From the NCBI RefSeq assembly GCF_030719215.1, contig NZ_CP120983.1:3162001-3226000 (forward strand): 64,000 nucleotides of DNA, read 5' to 3'. This stretch comes from Streptomyces sp. Alt3 (GTDB lineage Bacteria; Actinomycetota; Actinomycetes; Streptomycetales; Streptomycetaceae). The notes beneath the pieces were generated by a model. That model saw nothing but the letters and a program-made list of their open reading frames with translations, made no database searches and had not been told where the DNA came from. Positions 1 through 8,504 of this stretch are shown here, piece by piece. Within the stretch, counting starts at the first letter, position 1, and every line of letters starts with the position of its first letter. A program made the translations under genes and the position numbers.

Positions 1-150
1 CCGGAGGGCTCGTGCCCAAGGGCGACACCAGCACCCTCGCCGAGCGCCGTAGCGTCGCTCGCCAAGGTTCCGGAGATGCGTTACGGGGCCCGGCCCGACA
101 AGCAATTCGTCTGCACCACGGTCATTCGCGATCACGCCACGGTCCGCTGA
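1..150 (+). CDS. C-terminal end of an unidentified protein (partial)
   Basis: Reading from base 1 gives an open frame of 49 codons ending in TGA at 148-150. The first part is rich in Ala, Pro and Ser; the end reads KQFVCTTVIRDHATVR. Third codon positions are mostly G or C, as in real genes here, and the frame is open to the window edge, so it is probably the tail of a plus-strand gene starting outside. A competing frame beginning with ATG at 12 looks equally coding for its first 15 codons and then loses the bias. No family is recognised. Confidence 0.35.
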   Translation, partial: PEGSCPRATPAPSPSAVASLAKVPEMRYGARPDKQFVCTTVIRDHATVR

Positions 151-158
151 GCACCGGA

Positions 159-503
159 TCATTCCGGGACCGCCCGGACGTTCCCCACCACGCCGCTCAG
201 TCCCACCAGGTCGAGCAGCGCCCGGAGTTCGGTCGGGACGTTGCGCAGCCGCAGCTCGACGTCCCCGGCCCTGCGGGCGACGAGTCCCAGCCGTGCTATC
301 GCCTCGACCAGGGCGAGATCGGCGTGCGTCACCCCGCCCATGTCGCAGTCGACGACCACGGTGTCGGGGGCGTCGGCCAGCAGCGTCTCCAGCTCGGCGC
401 AGAGCCCCGGCACCTCGGCGCGGGTGACCCGGCCTGTGACGACGAGAGCGTTCGGAGTGATGGCATCCACACCAGGGAGACCGGCGGGGCGCCCGGAACT
501 CAT
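159..503 (-). CDS. STAS-domain protein (anti-sigma factor antagonist-like)
   Basis: This 114-residue protein is a single STAS domain, the fold of SpoIIAA/RsbV anti-anti-sigma factors that bind anti-sigma kinases in the cytoplasm. The core strand VVVDCDMGGV (about 49-58) and the following helix ALVEAIARL match the family, as does the final helix segment with LLDLVGLSGVV. The usual phosphorylated Ser or Thr after the conserved Asp is replaced here (H-A-D-L), so classical kinase control may be lost; this is inference. It lies 20 bp downstream of the Uma2 gene on the same strand and may share its transcript. No cognate kinase or sigma factor is adjacent. Confidence 0.75.
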   Translation of the reverse strand: MSSGRPAGLPGVDAITPNALVVTGRVTRAEVPGLCAELETLLADAPDTVVVDCDMGGVTHADLALVEAIARLGLVARRAGDVELRLRNVPTELRALLDLVGLSGVVGNVRAVPE

Positions 504-523
504 CGGCCGGGCGGGTCCGTGTC

Positions 524-1114
524 TCAGCCGGCCGGGAGGACGCCGGTGTCCAGATCCAGACCGAAGGGCTTCGGCAGCGTCAGCGTCTCGCCGTACTCGA
601 CCGCCTCCAGGAGGCGGTAGGTGCCGTCGCTCGGTTCCCCGTACAGGGTCGCGGTCGGGCGGCCCGTGTGCCAGGGGTCGAGCAGGAGGAACAGTTCGAT
701 GCCGGCCTTCGCGTACCCGTGCGCCTTGCCGATGCGGTCGTGGTTGGCGTTGGCCGGCGAGGTGATCTCCACGACGAGGCGGACCTCCTCCGCCGGGACG
801 CGATTGCCGGGCCCGGAGGCGACCGCCCGCGGCAGGACGACGAGATCGGGGATGTACAGCCCCGCGCGTCCGGGCACGGAGACGCCGAGCGTCTGGTAGA
901 TCTCCCAGTCCTCCGGGATGACGGTGTACAGCCTGCGCTGGAGCAGCGCTGCTGTGGTGTTGTGATCCTTGGACGGCGGTGGCGACACGGTGACGATCCC
1001 CTCGATGATCTCCACCTTGCAGCCCTCGGGTGCGTCCGTCTCCTCCCAGATCCGGACGAGGTCGTCCCAGTGCTGGCCGTGGCCCGGCCCGGGACCGACG
1101 GTGAGTGCGCTCAT
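524..1114 (-). CDS. Uma2 family (DUF820) PD-(D/E)XK nuclease-fold protein
   Basis: This 196-residue protein has the Uma2/DUF820 pattern, a restriction-endonuclease-like fold abundant in cyanobacteria and actinomycetes with no settled cellular role. VEIIEG is at 34-39, YIPDLVVL places the catalytic Asp at 90, VVEITSP gives Glu116, and HDRIGK provides Lys130 followed by a Y-x-x-A-G-I helix and the FLLLDP strand. All metal-binding positions are present, so it may be active. It follows the deoA terminator hairpin, so it is probably transcribed separately from the nucleoside operon. Start: ATG at 1114, preceded by GAGGAGA. Confidence 0.85.
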   Translation of the reverse strand: MSALTVGPGPGHGQHWDDLVRIWEETDAPEGCKVEIIEGIVTVSPPPSKDHNTTAALLQRRLYTVIPEDWEIYQTLGVSVPGRAGLYIPDLVVLPRAVASGPGNRVPAEEVRLVVEITSPANANHDRIGKAHGYAKAGIELFLLLDPWHTGRPTATLYGEPSDGTYRLLEAVEYGETLTLPKPFGLDLDTGVLPAG

Positions 1115-1156
1115 GGCGGTCTCCTCTTATCGGTGCGTCACCGAGTCCAGCATGCC

Positions 1157-1190
1157 GAACGGGACCGGTGGTGGTCCACCGGTCCCGTTC
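1157..1190 (-). terminator. Hairpin terminator after deoA
   Basis: A perfect 15-bp stem (1157-1171 with 1176-1190) with a 4-base loop lies 23 bp beyond the deoA stop. There is no U-run, as is usual in Streptomyces. It separates deoA from the Uma2 gene. Confidence 0.75.
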
Positions 1191-1212
1191 ACCCGAAAGG
1201 GAAAGCCGCAGG

Positions 1213-2490
1213 TCAGGCGATACGTTCCCGCACCACCGGCGTGGCGGTGAAGGGGGTGCCGGCCGGTGCGATGTCGTAGGAGCCGGGCAGCGCCTTCAGC
1301 GCGTACTCGAACTTCTCGGGGGTGTCCGTGTGCAGGGTCATCAGCGGCTGGCCCTCGGCCACCGTGTCACCCGGCTTGGCGTGCAGTTCGACACCCGCGC
1401 CCGCCTGCACCGGGTCCTCCTTGCGGGCGCGGCCGGCACCGAGGCGCCAGGCGGCGACGCCGACGTCGTACGCGTCCAGGCGCGTCAGCACTCCCGAGGA
1501 CGGGGCGCTGATCACGTGCTGCTCGCGGGCGACGGGGAGCTCCGCGTCGGGGTCGCCGCCCTGGGCAGAGATCATCCGGCGCCAGACGTCCATGGCGGAG
1601 CCGTCGGCCAGGGCCTTCTCCGGGTCGGCGTCCTTGAGCCCGGCCGCGTCGAGCATCTCGCGGGCGAGCGCCAGGGTCAGGTCGATGACGTCCTTGGGGC
1701 CGCCGCCGGCGAGGACCTCGACGGACTCGCGGACCTCCAGGGCGTTGCCCGCGGTCAGGCCCAGCGGGGTGGACATGTCGGTGAGCAGCGCGACCGTGCG
1801 GACGCCGCTGTCGGTGCCCAGCGCGACCATGGTGGAGGCCAGTTCGCGGGCGTCCTCGATGGTCTTCATGAAGGCGCCGGAGCCGACCTTCACGTCCAGG
1901 ACGAGCGCGCCGGTGCCCTCGGCGATCTTCTTGGACATGATCGAGCTGGCGATGAGCGGGATCGCCTCGACGGTGCCGGTGACGTCGCGCAGCGCGTACA
2001 GCTTCTTGTCCGCGGGGGCGAGGCCGTCGCCCGCCGCGCAGATCACGGCGCCGGTGGTGTCCAGGACGTCGAGCATCTCGGCGTTGGAGATATGGGCGCG
2101 CCAGCCGGGGATGGACTCCAGCTTGTCGAGGGTGCCACCGGTGTGGCCGAGGCCCCGACCGCTCAGCTGCGGCACCGCGGCACCGCAGGCGGCGACCAGC
2201 GGGGCGAGCGGCAGGGTGATCTTGTCGCCGACGCCGCCGGTGGAGTGCTTGTCGGTGGTGGGGCGGGAGAGCGCGCCGAAGTCCATCCGCTCGCCGGAGG
2301 CGATCATCGCGGCGGTCCAGCGGGCGATCTCGGTGCGGTTCATGCCGTTGAGCAGGATCGCCATGGCCAGCGCGGACATCTGCTCGTCGGCGACCTCGCC
2401 GCGCGTGTACGCGTCGATGACCCAGTCGATCTGCTCGGGGCTGAGCTCGCCCCGGTCCCGCTTGGTGCGGATGACGGAGATGGCGTCCAT
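1213..2490 (-). CDS. deoA: Thymidine phosphorylase
   Basis: This 425-residue cytoplasmic enzyme splits thymidine with phosphate into thymine and 2-deoxyribose 1-phosphate. Its length is typical of pyrimidine-nucleoside phosphorylases. The N-terminal helical domain (to about 70) carries IRTKRDRGELS. The phosphate/nucleoside-binding signature KHSTGGVGDKITLPLAP lies near 81-97 and SGRGLGHTGGTLDKLE follows at about 110. The C-terminal alpha/beta domain ends in the usual glycine-rich lobe. ATG at 2490 has GGAGGGGAG just upstream. It comes after cdd and the nucleoside ABC transporter genes on the same strand, so imported nucleosides can be salvaged or catabolised. A TCTA-N6-TAGA palindrome at 2539-2552 overlaps a TAGAGT -10-like box, suggesting its own repressible promoter. 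Confidence 0.97.
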   Translation of the reverse strand: MDAISVIRTKRDRGELSPEQIDWVIDAYTRGEVADEQMSALAMAILLNGMNRTEIARWTAAMIASGERMDFGALSRPTTDKHSTGGVGDKITLPLAPLVAACGAAVPQLSGRGLGHTGGTLDKLESIPGWRAHISNAEMLDVLDTTGAVICAAGDGLAPADKKLYALRDVTGTVEAIPLIASSIMSKKIAEGTGALVLDVKVGSGAFMKTIEDARELASTMVALGTDSGVRTVALLTDMSTPLGLTAGNALEVRESVEVLAGGGPKDVIDLTLALAREMLDAAGLKDADPEKALADGSAMDVWRRMISAQGGDPDAELPVAREQHVISAPSSGVLTRLDAYDVGVAAWRLGAGRARKEDPVQAGAGVELHAKPGDTVAEGQPLMTLHTDTPEKFEYALKALPGSYDIAPAGTPFTATPVVRERIA

Positions 2491-2538
2491 GGGAGGGGAG
2501 TCCTTCCGGCCGGAGGGGTGGGCGAGAGTCCCGTTGAC

Positions 2539-2552
2539 TCTACGCGCATAGA
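2539..2552. promoter_or_regulatory. Putative nucleoside-regulon operator, copy 1 (deoA)
   Basis: TCTACGCGCATAGA, a near-palindrome with TCTA/TAGA arms, sits 49 bp before deoA. On the minus strand it overlaps TAGAGT, a good Streptomyces -10 box. Related 14-mers occur at 7036-7049 and 8359-8372. The repressor is not encoded in the window. Confidence 0.5.
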
Positions 2553-2563
2553 GAGAAGACGTT

Positions 2564-2616
2564 CCGCCACCCCGGTCCCCGGGCCGGGCGGGCCGGTCCG
2601 GGGATCGGGGTGGCGG
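2564..2616 (-). terminator. Long hairpin between cdd and deoA
   Basis: A 19-bp stem (2564-2582 with 2598-2616, one G-U wobble) with a 15-base loop starts 11 bp after the cdd stop. It should reduce or stop read-through into deoA, agreeing with a separate promoter at 2539-2552. Confidence 0.6.
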
Positions 2617-2626
2617 TGGTGGGGAA

Positions 2627-3025
2627 CTAGCCCAGGTTCTGCGGCCCGAAGGCCTGCGGCAGCATCTCGTCGAGCGTACGGAGGCCGTCCGGGGTCTCCA
2701 GCACGAGTTCGGGCCCGCCGAACTCGTACAGCAGCTGACGGCACCGCCCGCACGGCACCAGGGCCGCGCCCTTGCCGTCCACGCAGGTGAAGTGGGTCAG
2801 CCGACCCCCGCCCGTGGCTGCCAGTTGCGAGACCAGCCCGCACTCCGCGCACAGGCCGATGCCGTACGAGGCGTTCTCGACGTTGCATCCGGTGATCATG
2901 CGGCCGTCGTCGACGAGGGCGGCCACGCCGACCGGGTAGCCCGAGTACGGGGCGTACGCCCGGGACATCGCGTCCCGAGCCGCCTCGCGCAGCTTCTCCC
3001 AGTCGACGGGGGCGGGGGCCGTCAC
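2627..3025 (-). CDS. cdd: Cytidine deaminase
   Basis: This 132-residue enzyme is the short tetrameric type that deaminates cytidine and deoxycytidine to uridine and deoxyuridine. The zinc site is complete: C59-A-E61 with catalytic Glu61, and PCGRC with Cys92 and Cys95. GCNVENASYGIGL at 46-58 is the substrate loop. Its start ATG overlaps the stop of the upstream permease gene by 4 bp, so it is translationally coupled to the transporter and is its natural downstream salvage enzyme. Confidence 0.96.
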   Translation of the reverse strand: MTAPAPVDWEKLREAARDAMSRAYAPYSGYPVGVAALVDDGRMITGCNVENASYGIGLCAECGLVSQLAATGGGRLTHFTCVDGKGAALVPCGRCRQLLYEFGGPELVLETPDGLRTLDEMLPQAFGPQNLG

Positions 3026-4284
3026 TTGCCCTCGCCCTTGCGGTACGGCACACCGTCCGCCTTGGGCATGCGGAGCCGCTGCGCGGACAGTGCGAGGACG
3101 AGCAGCGTGGTGACGTACGGCGCGGCGTCGACGAACTGGCTCGGCACCTGGTCCGTCAGGAAGTACCAGGTGAACAGCAGGGCGGAGATGGCCGCCGAGA
3201 TCAGCGCGGTCAGGTACTTCTTCCGGTAGAGCTGCCAGAACACGACGACCACGAGCAGGATCGCCAGGAGCAGCAGCATGGCGTGGACGTTCTCGGCGCC
3301 GCCGCGCAGCTTGAGGCTGTCGGTGAAGCCGAAGAGCCCGGCGCCCAGGGCCATGCCGCCCGGCATCCAGTTGCCGAAGATCATCGCGGCGAGACCGATG
3401 TAGCCGCGCCCGCCGGTCTGGCCCTCCTGGTAGATGCTGGTGGCGACGATGGCCAGGAAGGCACCACCGAGTCCGGCCAGACCACCCGAGATCGTCACGG
3501 CGATGTACTTGTACTTGTAGACGTTGACGCCGAGGGTCTCGGCCGCCACCGGGCTCTCACCGCAGGAGCGGAGCCGCAGACCGAAGGCGGTGCGCCACAG
3601 GACGAACCACGTGGCGGGAATGAGGAGCAGGGCGACGACGGTCAGCAGCGAGAGCCCGGTGACCAGGCCGCCGATGATGCCGGCGAGGTCGGACACGAAG
3701 AACCAGTGGTGCTGTTGCAGGTCCTGCATCCAGTCCGACAACCCCGGAACGGTGATCTTGTCGATCTCCTCGAGCCGCGGCGACTGCTTGGAGGAGCCAC
3801 CGGGCTCGTCGGCGAAGGTGAAGTTCGACAGGTAGCGGGTGACGCCCACGGCGAGGATGTTGATGGCCACACCGGAGACGATGTGGTTCACGCCGAAGGT
3901 GACCGTGATGACCGCGTGCAGCAGACCGCCGAGCGCACCGCCGATGATGCCGAACAGGACTCCCACCCAGGGGCCCCACTGGAATCCGGCCCAGGCACCG
4001 AACCAGGTGCCGAGGATCATCATGCCCTCGAGGCCGATGTTGACGACGCCCGCCCGCTCGGCCCACAGTCCGCCGAGGCCGGCCAGACCGATCGGCACGG
4101 CCAGCTCCAGGGCACCGCTGACCTGACCCACGGAGGTCACGTCGTCGGCACCGCTGATCAGACGGACCAGCGAGACGAGGGCCAGCGCGCCCGCGATGAT
4201 CAGCAGCACGACGGGCAGCGAGAGCCTGCGTCGGCCGCCGCCCTTCTTGGGGGCGACGCGTGCGGCGGAGACTTCGGTGCTCAC
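3022..4284 (-). CDS. Nucleoside ABC transporter permease (second subunit)
   Basis: This 420-residue integral membrane protein belongs to the BPD_transp_2 permease family, which includes YufQ and other permeases of BmpA-type nucleoside importers. Hydrophobic segments run throughout. GLEGMMILGTWFGAWAGF near 85-102 and NPVA-like loop segments such as RSCGESPVAAETLGVN (about 237-252), where the ATPase docks, are recognisable. A basic N-terminal tail (KKGGGRRR) precedes the first membrane helix. It overlaps cdd downstream and the other permease upstream by 4 bp each, so transporter and deaminase form one tightly coupled unit. Confidence 0.93.
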   Translation of the reverse strand: MSTEVSAARVAPKKGGGRRRLSLPVVLLIIAGALALVSLVRLISGADDVTSVGQVSGALELAVPIGLAGLGGLWAERAGVVNIGLEGMMILGTWFGAWAGFQWGPWVGVLFGIIGGALGGLLHAVITVTFGVNHIVSGVAINILAVGVTRYLSNFTFADEPGGSSKQSPRLEEIDKITVPGLSDWMQDLQQHHWFFVSDLAGIIGGLVTGLSLLTVVALLLIPATWFVLWRTAFGLRLRSCGESPVAAETLGVNVYKYKYIAVTISGGLAGLGGAFLAIVATSIYQEGQTGGRGYIGLAAMIFGNWMPGGMALGAGLFGFTDSLKLRGGAENVHAMLLLLAILLVVVVFWQLYRKKYLTALISAAISALLFTWYFLTDQVPSQFVDAAPYVTTLLVLALSAQRLRMPKADGVPYRKGEGK

Positions 4285-5399
4285 AGGGCCGCCTCCTTCT
4301 CGGTGGTGAGGGCGTGGCCGGCGGCGAGTTCCTCGCCGACCTTCTGCTGCTGGCGGCGGGTCCCGTAGCGCCGGACGAGTTCGTAGCTGACGACGACCGA
4401 GATCACGATCAGGCCCTGCATGATCGTGGCGATCTCCTTCTCGAAACCGAACTGGTCGAGCGGGGAGGACGCCTTGTCCAGGAACGCGATCAGCAGCGCG
4501 CTGAGGGCGATCCCCACCGGGTGGTTGCGGCCGAGCAGCGCGATGGTGATGCCGGTGAATCCGAGGCCCACCGGGAAGTCGAGGCTGTAGGTGTGCGTGT
4601 CGCCCAGCAGCGTCGGCATGCCGACCAGACCGGCGATGGCACCCGAGATCAGCATCGAGGTCAGGATCATCTTCTTGGCGTCCACGCCGGAGGCCTGGGC
4701 GGCGCTCTCGCTGGCGCCCGTGGCACGCAGGTCGAAGCCGAACCGGGTGCGGTTCAGGACGAGCCAGTAGACGAGTCCGCAGCCCGCGGCGACGAAGGTG
4801 AATCCGTAGATCTCACCGGCATCGGGGCTCAGGGGGAGGCCCGGGAACCAGCCGGCCTCCGGGATCTCGCCGGTCGTGAGGTTGTTGGAGCCGGCCGCCT
4901 GGTCGCCGAAGTTCTTGGGCAGGATCAGCCAGGCGATCAGCGAGGTCGAGATGGAGTTGAGCATGATCGTCGCGACGACCTCGCTCACCCCGCGGGTCGT
5001 CTTGAGGATGCCCGCGATGCCGGCCCAGAACGCGCCGACCAGCATGGCCACGATCACGATCAGGGCGATCTGGAGCGGGCCGGGGAGGCTGACGCTGGCT
5101 CCGACCAGGGCTGCCACCATCGCCGCGAGCCGGTACTGCCCGTCGACGCCGATGTTGAAGAGGTTCATCCTGAAGCCGACCGCGACCGCGAGAGCGGCGA
5201 GGTAGTACGTGCCGGCCTGGTTGATGATCAGGACCTGTACGTCGCTGTACGACACCTGCTCGAAGAGGAGGCGGTACAGCTCGAACGGGTCGCGGTTCGA
5301 GATGAGCAGCACCAGGGTGCTGAGGGCGAACGCGACGACCAGGGCGAGCGCCGGGCCGGCGAAGCCCAGGATCAGCCGGTCCTTGTCGAACTTCTTCAT
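4281..5399 (-). CDS. Nucleoside ABC transporter permease (first subunit)
   Basis: This 372-residue integral membrane protein is the partner permease (YufP-like, BPD_transp_2 family). It opens with a membrane helix after MKKFDKDR, then a periplasmic-type loop (NRDPFELYRLLFEQVSY), and FNIGVDGQYRLAAMVAALVG is the hallmark segment. The cytoplasmic coupling loop LRATGASESAAQASGV is near residues 225-240. Its ATG shares bases with the TGA of the ATPase gene upstream, and it overlaps the second permease by 4 bp. Together the two permeases would form the membrane channel for nucleosides delivered by the lipoprotein at 7244-8299. Confidence 0.93.
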   Translation of the reverse strand: MKKFDKDRLILGFAGPALALVVAFALSTLVLLISNRDPFELYRLLFEQVSYSDVQVLIINQAGTYYLAALAVAVGFRMNLFNIGVDGQYRLAAMVAALVGASVSLPGPLQIALIVIVAMLVGAFWAGIAGILKTTRGVSEVVATIMLNSISTSLIAWLILPKNFGDQAAGSNNLTTGEIPEAGWFPGLPLSPDAGEIYGFTFVAAGCGLVYWLVLNRTRFGFDLRATGASESAAQASGVDAKKMILTSMLISGAIAGLVGMPTLLGDTHTYSLDFPVGLGFTGITIALLGRNHPVGIALSALLIAFLDKASSPLDQFGFEKEIATIMQGLIVISVVVSYELVRRYGTRRQQQKVGEELAAGHALTTEKEAAL

Positions 5400-6958
5400 C
5401 AGGCCTCGTCCTCCGGTGCTGCTTCGAGGTGACCGGCGGCGGCGCCGGTCATGGCCGAGCCCAGTTCCTCGGGTGTGATGGTGGCGGGGTCGGCGTCCGC
5501 GACCAGCTGTCCGCGGTACATGACGCGCAGGGTGTCGGAGAGCCCGATCAGCTCGTCCAGGTCGGCCGAGATGAGCAGGACCGCGAGTCCCTCACGGCGT
5601 GCCTCGCGGATCTGGTCCCAGATCTGCGCCTGGGCGCCGACGTCCACACCCCGGGTGGGATGGGCGGCGATCAGGAGCTTCGGATTGTGGCTCATCTCCC
5701 GGCCGACGATCAGCTTCTGCTGGTTGCCGCCGGAGAGGGAGGCCGCGGTGACCTCGATGCCCGGGGTCCGGACGTCGTACTCGCGCACGATCCGCTCGGT
5801 GTCGGCGCGGGCCGCCTTGGGGTCCAGGAGGAAGCCGCGGCTGTTGGGCTTCTCCGTGACGTGGCCGAGGATGCGGTTCTCCCACAGCGGGGCGTCCAGC
5901 AGGACACCGTGGCGGTGGCGGTCCTCCGGGATGTACCCGATGCCGCTCTCCCGCCGCTTGCGGGTGGCGGTGCGTGAGATGTCGTCGCCGTCCAGCGAGA
6001 TCACCCCGCTGTCCGGGGACCGCATGCCGACGAGCGCCTCGATCAGCTCGGTCTGCCCGTTGCCCTCGACACCCGCGATGCCGAGGACCTCTCCCTTGTG
6101 GATGGTGAACCCGATGTCGGACAGCACCTCGCGGACGACCCCGTCCGGGTCCGTCGCACCGAGGGAGAGGCCCTCGACCTTCAGCAACGGGACATCGGTG
6201 ACCGTCGACTCACGCGTCTCCGGCGACGGGAGCTCGCTGCCGACCATCAGCTCGGCGAGCTGCTTGGTCGTGGTGTTCGCCGGGTCGGCGGTGCCCACGG
6301 TCGTGCCCCGCCGGATCACCGTGATCTCGTCGGCGACGGAGAGCACTTCCCCGAGCTTGTGCGAGATGAAGATGACGGTGAGTCCCTCGGCCTTCAGCTC
6401 CCTGAGGTTGGCGAAGAGCGCGTCGACCTCCTGCGGGACCAGCACGGCGGTCGGCTCGTCCAGGATGAGGATGCGGGCACCGCGGTAGAGGACCTTGAGG
6501 ATCTCCACACGCTGGCGGTCCGCGACCCCGAGGTCCTCGACGAGCGCGTCGGGTCGCACACCGAGGCCGTACGCGTCGGAGATCTCCTTGATCTTCCTGC
6601 GCGCGGCCGATCCGATGCCGTGCAGCTTCTCCCCGCCCAGGACGACGTTCTCCAGGACGGTGAAGTTGTCCGCGAGCATGAAGTGCTGGTGCACCATGCC
6701 GATGCCGCGTGCGATGGCGTCACCCGGGTTGCTGAACGAGACCTGCTCGCCGTTCACCGCGATCGTGCCCTCGTCCGGCTTCTGCATGCCGTAGAGGATC
6801 TTCATCAGGGTGGACTTGCCGGCACCGTTCTCGCCGACGAGGGCGTGGACCGTGCCCTGACGGACAGTGATCCCGATGTCGTGGTTGGCCACGACTCCGG
6901 GGAAACGCTTGGTGATGCCGTGCAGTTCTACGGCAGGGGGACTGCTGGACGCGTTGAT
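5399..6958 (-). CDS. Nucleoside ABC transporter ATP-binding protein (double ATPase)
   Basis: This cytoplasmic ATPase, about 519 residues, has two tandem ABC domains as in sugar and nucleoside importers of the RbsA/YufO type. The first has Walker A GENGAGKST, signature VADRQRVEI and Walker B LILDEPTAVL. The second has a degenerate Walker A (GVEGNGQTE), signature LSGGNQQK and LIAAHPTRGVDVGAQ, normal for this subfamily. Start choice: no SD precedes the in-frame GTG at 6994, but AAGGAG (6967-6972) lies 8 bases before an in-frame ATC at 6958 that begins INASSSPPAVELHG. I prefer the rare ATC start. The gene is upstream of both permeases in one operon. Confidence 0.93.
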   Translation of the reverse strand: MNASSSPPAVELHGITKRFPGVVANHDIGITVRQGTVHALVGENGAGKSTLMKILYGMQKPDEGTIAVNGEQVSFSNPGDAIARGIGMVHQHFMLADNFTVLENVVLGGEKLHGIGSAARRKIKEISDAYGLGVRPDALVEDLGVADRQRVEILKVLYRGARILILDEPTAVLVPQEVDALFANLRELKAEGLTVIFISHKLGEVLSVADEITVIRRGTTVGTADPANTTTKQLAELMVGSELPSPETRESTVTDVPLLKVEGLSLGATDPDGVVREVLSDIGFTIHKGEVLGIAGVEGNGQTELIEALVGMRSPDSGVISLDGDDISRTATRKRRESGIGYIPEDRHRHGVLLDAPLWENRILGHVTEKPNSRGFLLDPKAARADTERIVREYDVRTPGIEVTAASLSGGNQQKLIVGREMSHNPKLLIAAHPTRGVDVGAQAQIWDQIREARREGLAVLLISADLDELIGLSDTLRVMYRGQLVADADPATITPEELGSAMTGAAAGHLEAAPEDEA

Positions 6959-7035
6959 GACGCACTCTCCTTGGCCGGACAGGAGCGGGGGCACAGGGGG
7001 CAGGGGCGGGGCGAAGTTATCGCGCCCAAGGACTG

Positions 7036-7049
7036 TCTACACGCGTAGT
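7036..7049. promoter_or_regulatory. Putative nucleoside-regulon operator, copy 2 (ABC ATPase)
   Basis: TCTACACGCGTAGT (arms CTAC/GTAG) lies about 80 bp before the ATPase start, after the bmpA terminator. It suggests a second repressible promoter for the ATPase-permease-cdd unit. Confidence 0.5.
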
Positions 7050-7181
7050 GCTGCCGAATCGTAAGGCGTAGGTCCACGACCTTGTCCGGACTCGGGCTCC
7101 CGGGCCGGTACGAGCAGGGCACTGCGAGGCACAACTTCTTCGGTACGTCGATGCTTCGGCACTTCTCGGCGGACACCCCAC

Positions 7182-7215
7182 GGGCCCGGAGCGCGACGGT
7201 GCGCGCTCCGGGCCC
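7182..7215 (-). terminator. Hairpin terminator after bmpA gene
   Basis: A perfect 14-bp stem (7182-7195 with 7202-7215) with a 6-base loop lies 28 bp after the lipoprotein stop. It would let the binding protein be made in excess over the ATPase and permeases. Confidence 0.75.
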
Positions 7216-7243
7216 ACGGGAAACCAGCCGTTCGACCGGAACC

Positions 7244-8299
7244 CTACGGGGCGGTCCTGACGGTGATCTTGCCGTCGATGATTTCCTTCTTCGCCTTGTC
7301 CACGGCGGCGATGACCTCGGTCATCTTGGTGAAGGCCGCGTTGGAGGTGGCCAGGCCGACGCCGTCCTTGTCGAGGCCGTAGCGGACCTCACCGGACTCG
7401 GGCTTGCCGTCCTTGACGGACTTGATCAGGTTGAAGACGGAGTCCTCGACGTCCTTGGTGACCGAGGTCAGGATCGACTCCTTGTAGGCGGCCAGACCCT
7501 CCTGCGCGTACTGGTCGGAGTCGACGCCGATGTTCCACTTGCCCGCCTTGGAGACGGCCTCGATGGCACCGGAGCCGGCCAGACCGGCGGCCGAGTAGAC
7601 CACGTCGGCGCCCTTGTCGAGCTGCCCCTGGGCGGCGGCCTTGCCGAGGTCGGGCTTGGAGAAGCCGTCGAAGTTCGGCGGCTGCGTCAGGTACTGCGGG
7701 ACGACCTTCACCGAGGAGTCGGTGTCCGCGACGCCCTGCACGAAGCCGGCCTCGAACTTCTTGATCAGCGGGGTCTCGACACCACCGATGAAGCCGACCT
7801 TCTTGGTCTTGGTGACCTTGGCGGCGGCGACACCCGCGAGGTAGGAGCCCTGCTCCTCGTTGAACACTATGTTCGCGATGTTGTCGCCCGTGACCGAGGC
7901 GTCGTCGATGATGCCGAAGGTGATCTTCGGGAACTTCGGCGCGACCTTCTCGATGGCCGGGGCGTAGGCGAAGCCGACACCGATCACCGGGTTGTTGCCG
8001 GCGCGGGCCAGCGCGGTGAGGCGCTGCACCTTGTCGGCGTCCGCCTCGCCGTCCGAGGGCTCGGCCTCGGTGCCCTTGACGTCGAGGTCCTTCTCGGCGC
8101 GGGCCAGACCCGCGTAGGCGGCGTCGTTGAACGACTGGTCGCCACGACCGCCGATGTCGTACGCGATGGCTGTCTTGGCGCCCTTCGAGTCGGACGATGT
8201 GCCCGACGACGAGGTCGACGATTCGCCACACGCGGTTACGCTGAGCGCAAGCGCCGCGGACATGACGCCCACGGTGGCAATCCTGGTGATCCGGCGCAA
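7244..8299 (-). CDS. BMP family nucleoside-binding lipoprotein
   Basis: This 351-residue exported lipoprotein captures purine/pyrimidine nucleosides for the ABC importer encoded downstream. The signal peptide MRRITRIATVGVMSAALALS ends in the lipobox VTAC with Cys24, followed by a Ser/Thr linker. The Bmp domain follows: DIGGRGDQSFNDAAYAGL, AYAPAIEKVAPKFP, NIVFNEEQGSYLAGVAA and GFIGGVETPLI are characteristic. The start is TTG at 8299 with GGAG seven bases upstream. An operator-like palindrome at 8359-8372 lies in the promoter region, and a terminator separates the gene from the ATPase gene. This arrangement matches Streptomyces Bmp nucleoside transporter loci. Confidence 0.94.
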   Translation of the reverse strand: MRRITRIATVGVMSAALALSVTACGESSTSSSGTSSDSKGAKTAIAYDIGGRGDQSFNDAAYAGLARAEKDLDVKGTEAEPSDGEADADKVQRLTALARAGNNPVIGVGFAYAPAIEKVAPKFPKITFGIIDDASVTGDNIANIVFNEEQGSYLAGVAAAKVTKTKKVGFIGGVETPLIKKFEAGFVQGVADTDSSVKVVPQYLTQPPNFDGFSKPDLGKAAAQGQLDKGADVVYSAAGLAGSGAIEAVSKAGKWNIGVDSDQYAQEGLAAYKESILTSVTKDVEDSVFNLIKSVKDGKPESGEVRYGLDKDGVGLATSNAAFTKMTEVIAAVDKAKKEIIDGKITVRTAP

Positions 8300-8358
8300 G
8301 GGAAGGCTCCTTCAAACCTGACCGAAGCGCCTCTTCCGGCGCTGGTTTCGCGGCGATC

Positions 8359-8372
8359 GTAACGCGCGTAGA
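8359..8372. promoter_or_regulatory. Putative nucleoside-regulon operator, copy 3 (bmpA)
   Basis: The minus strand reads TCTACGCGCGTTAC, matching copies 1 and 2 at most positions. It lies between TTTATC and TACGAT, which have a 16-bp spacing and could be the -35 and -10 boxes of the lipoprotein gene. Confidence 0.5.
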
Positions 8373-8504
8373 TGTCAGATAAAGCCCCCTACGGAAGCTG
8401 TTATCGGATCGTCGCGAACAGAAGGTGTCCTGGCCGGTCACGAGCCGTTACGAGAAGGAAACGCGAGGTCATCCAGGCGCGGACCGCCTCGCGGTTCCAC
8501 CAGG

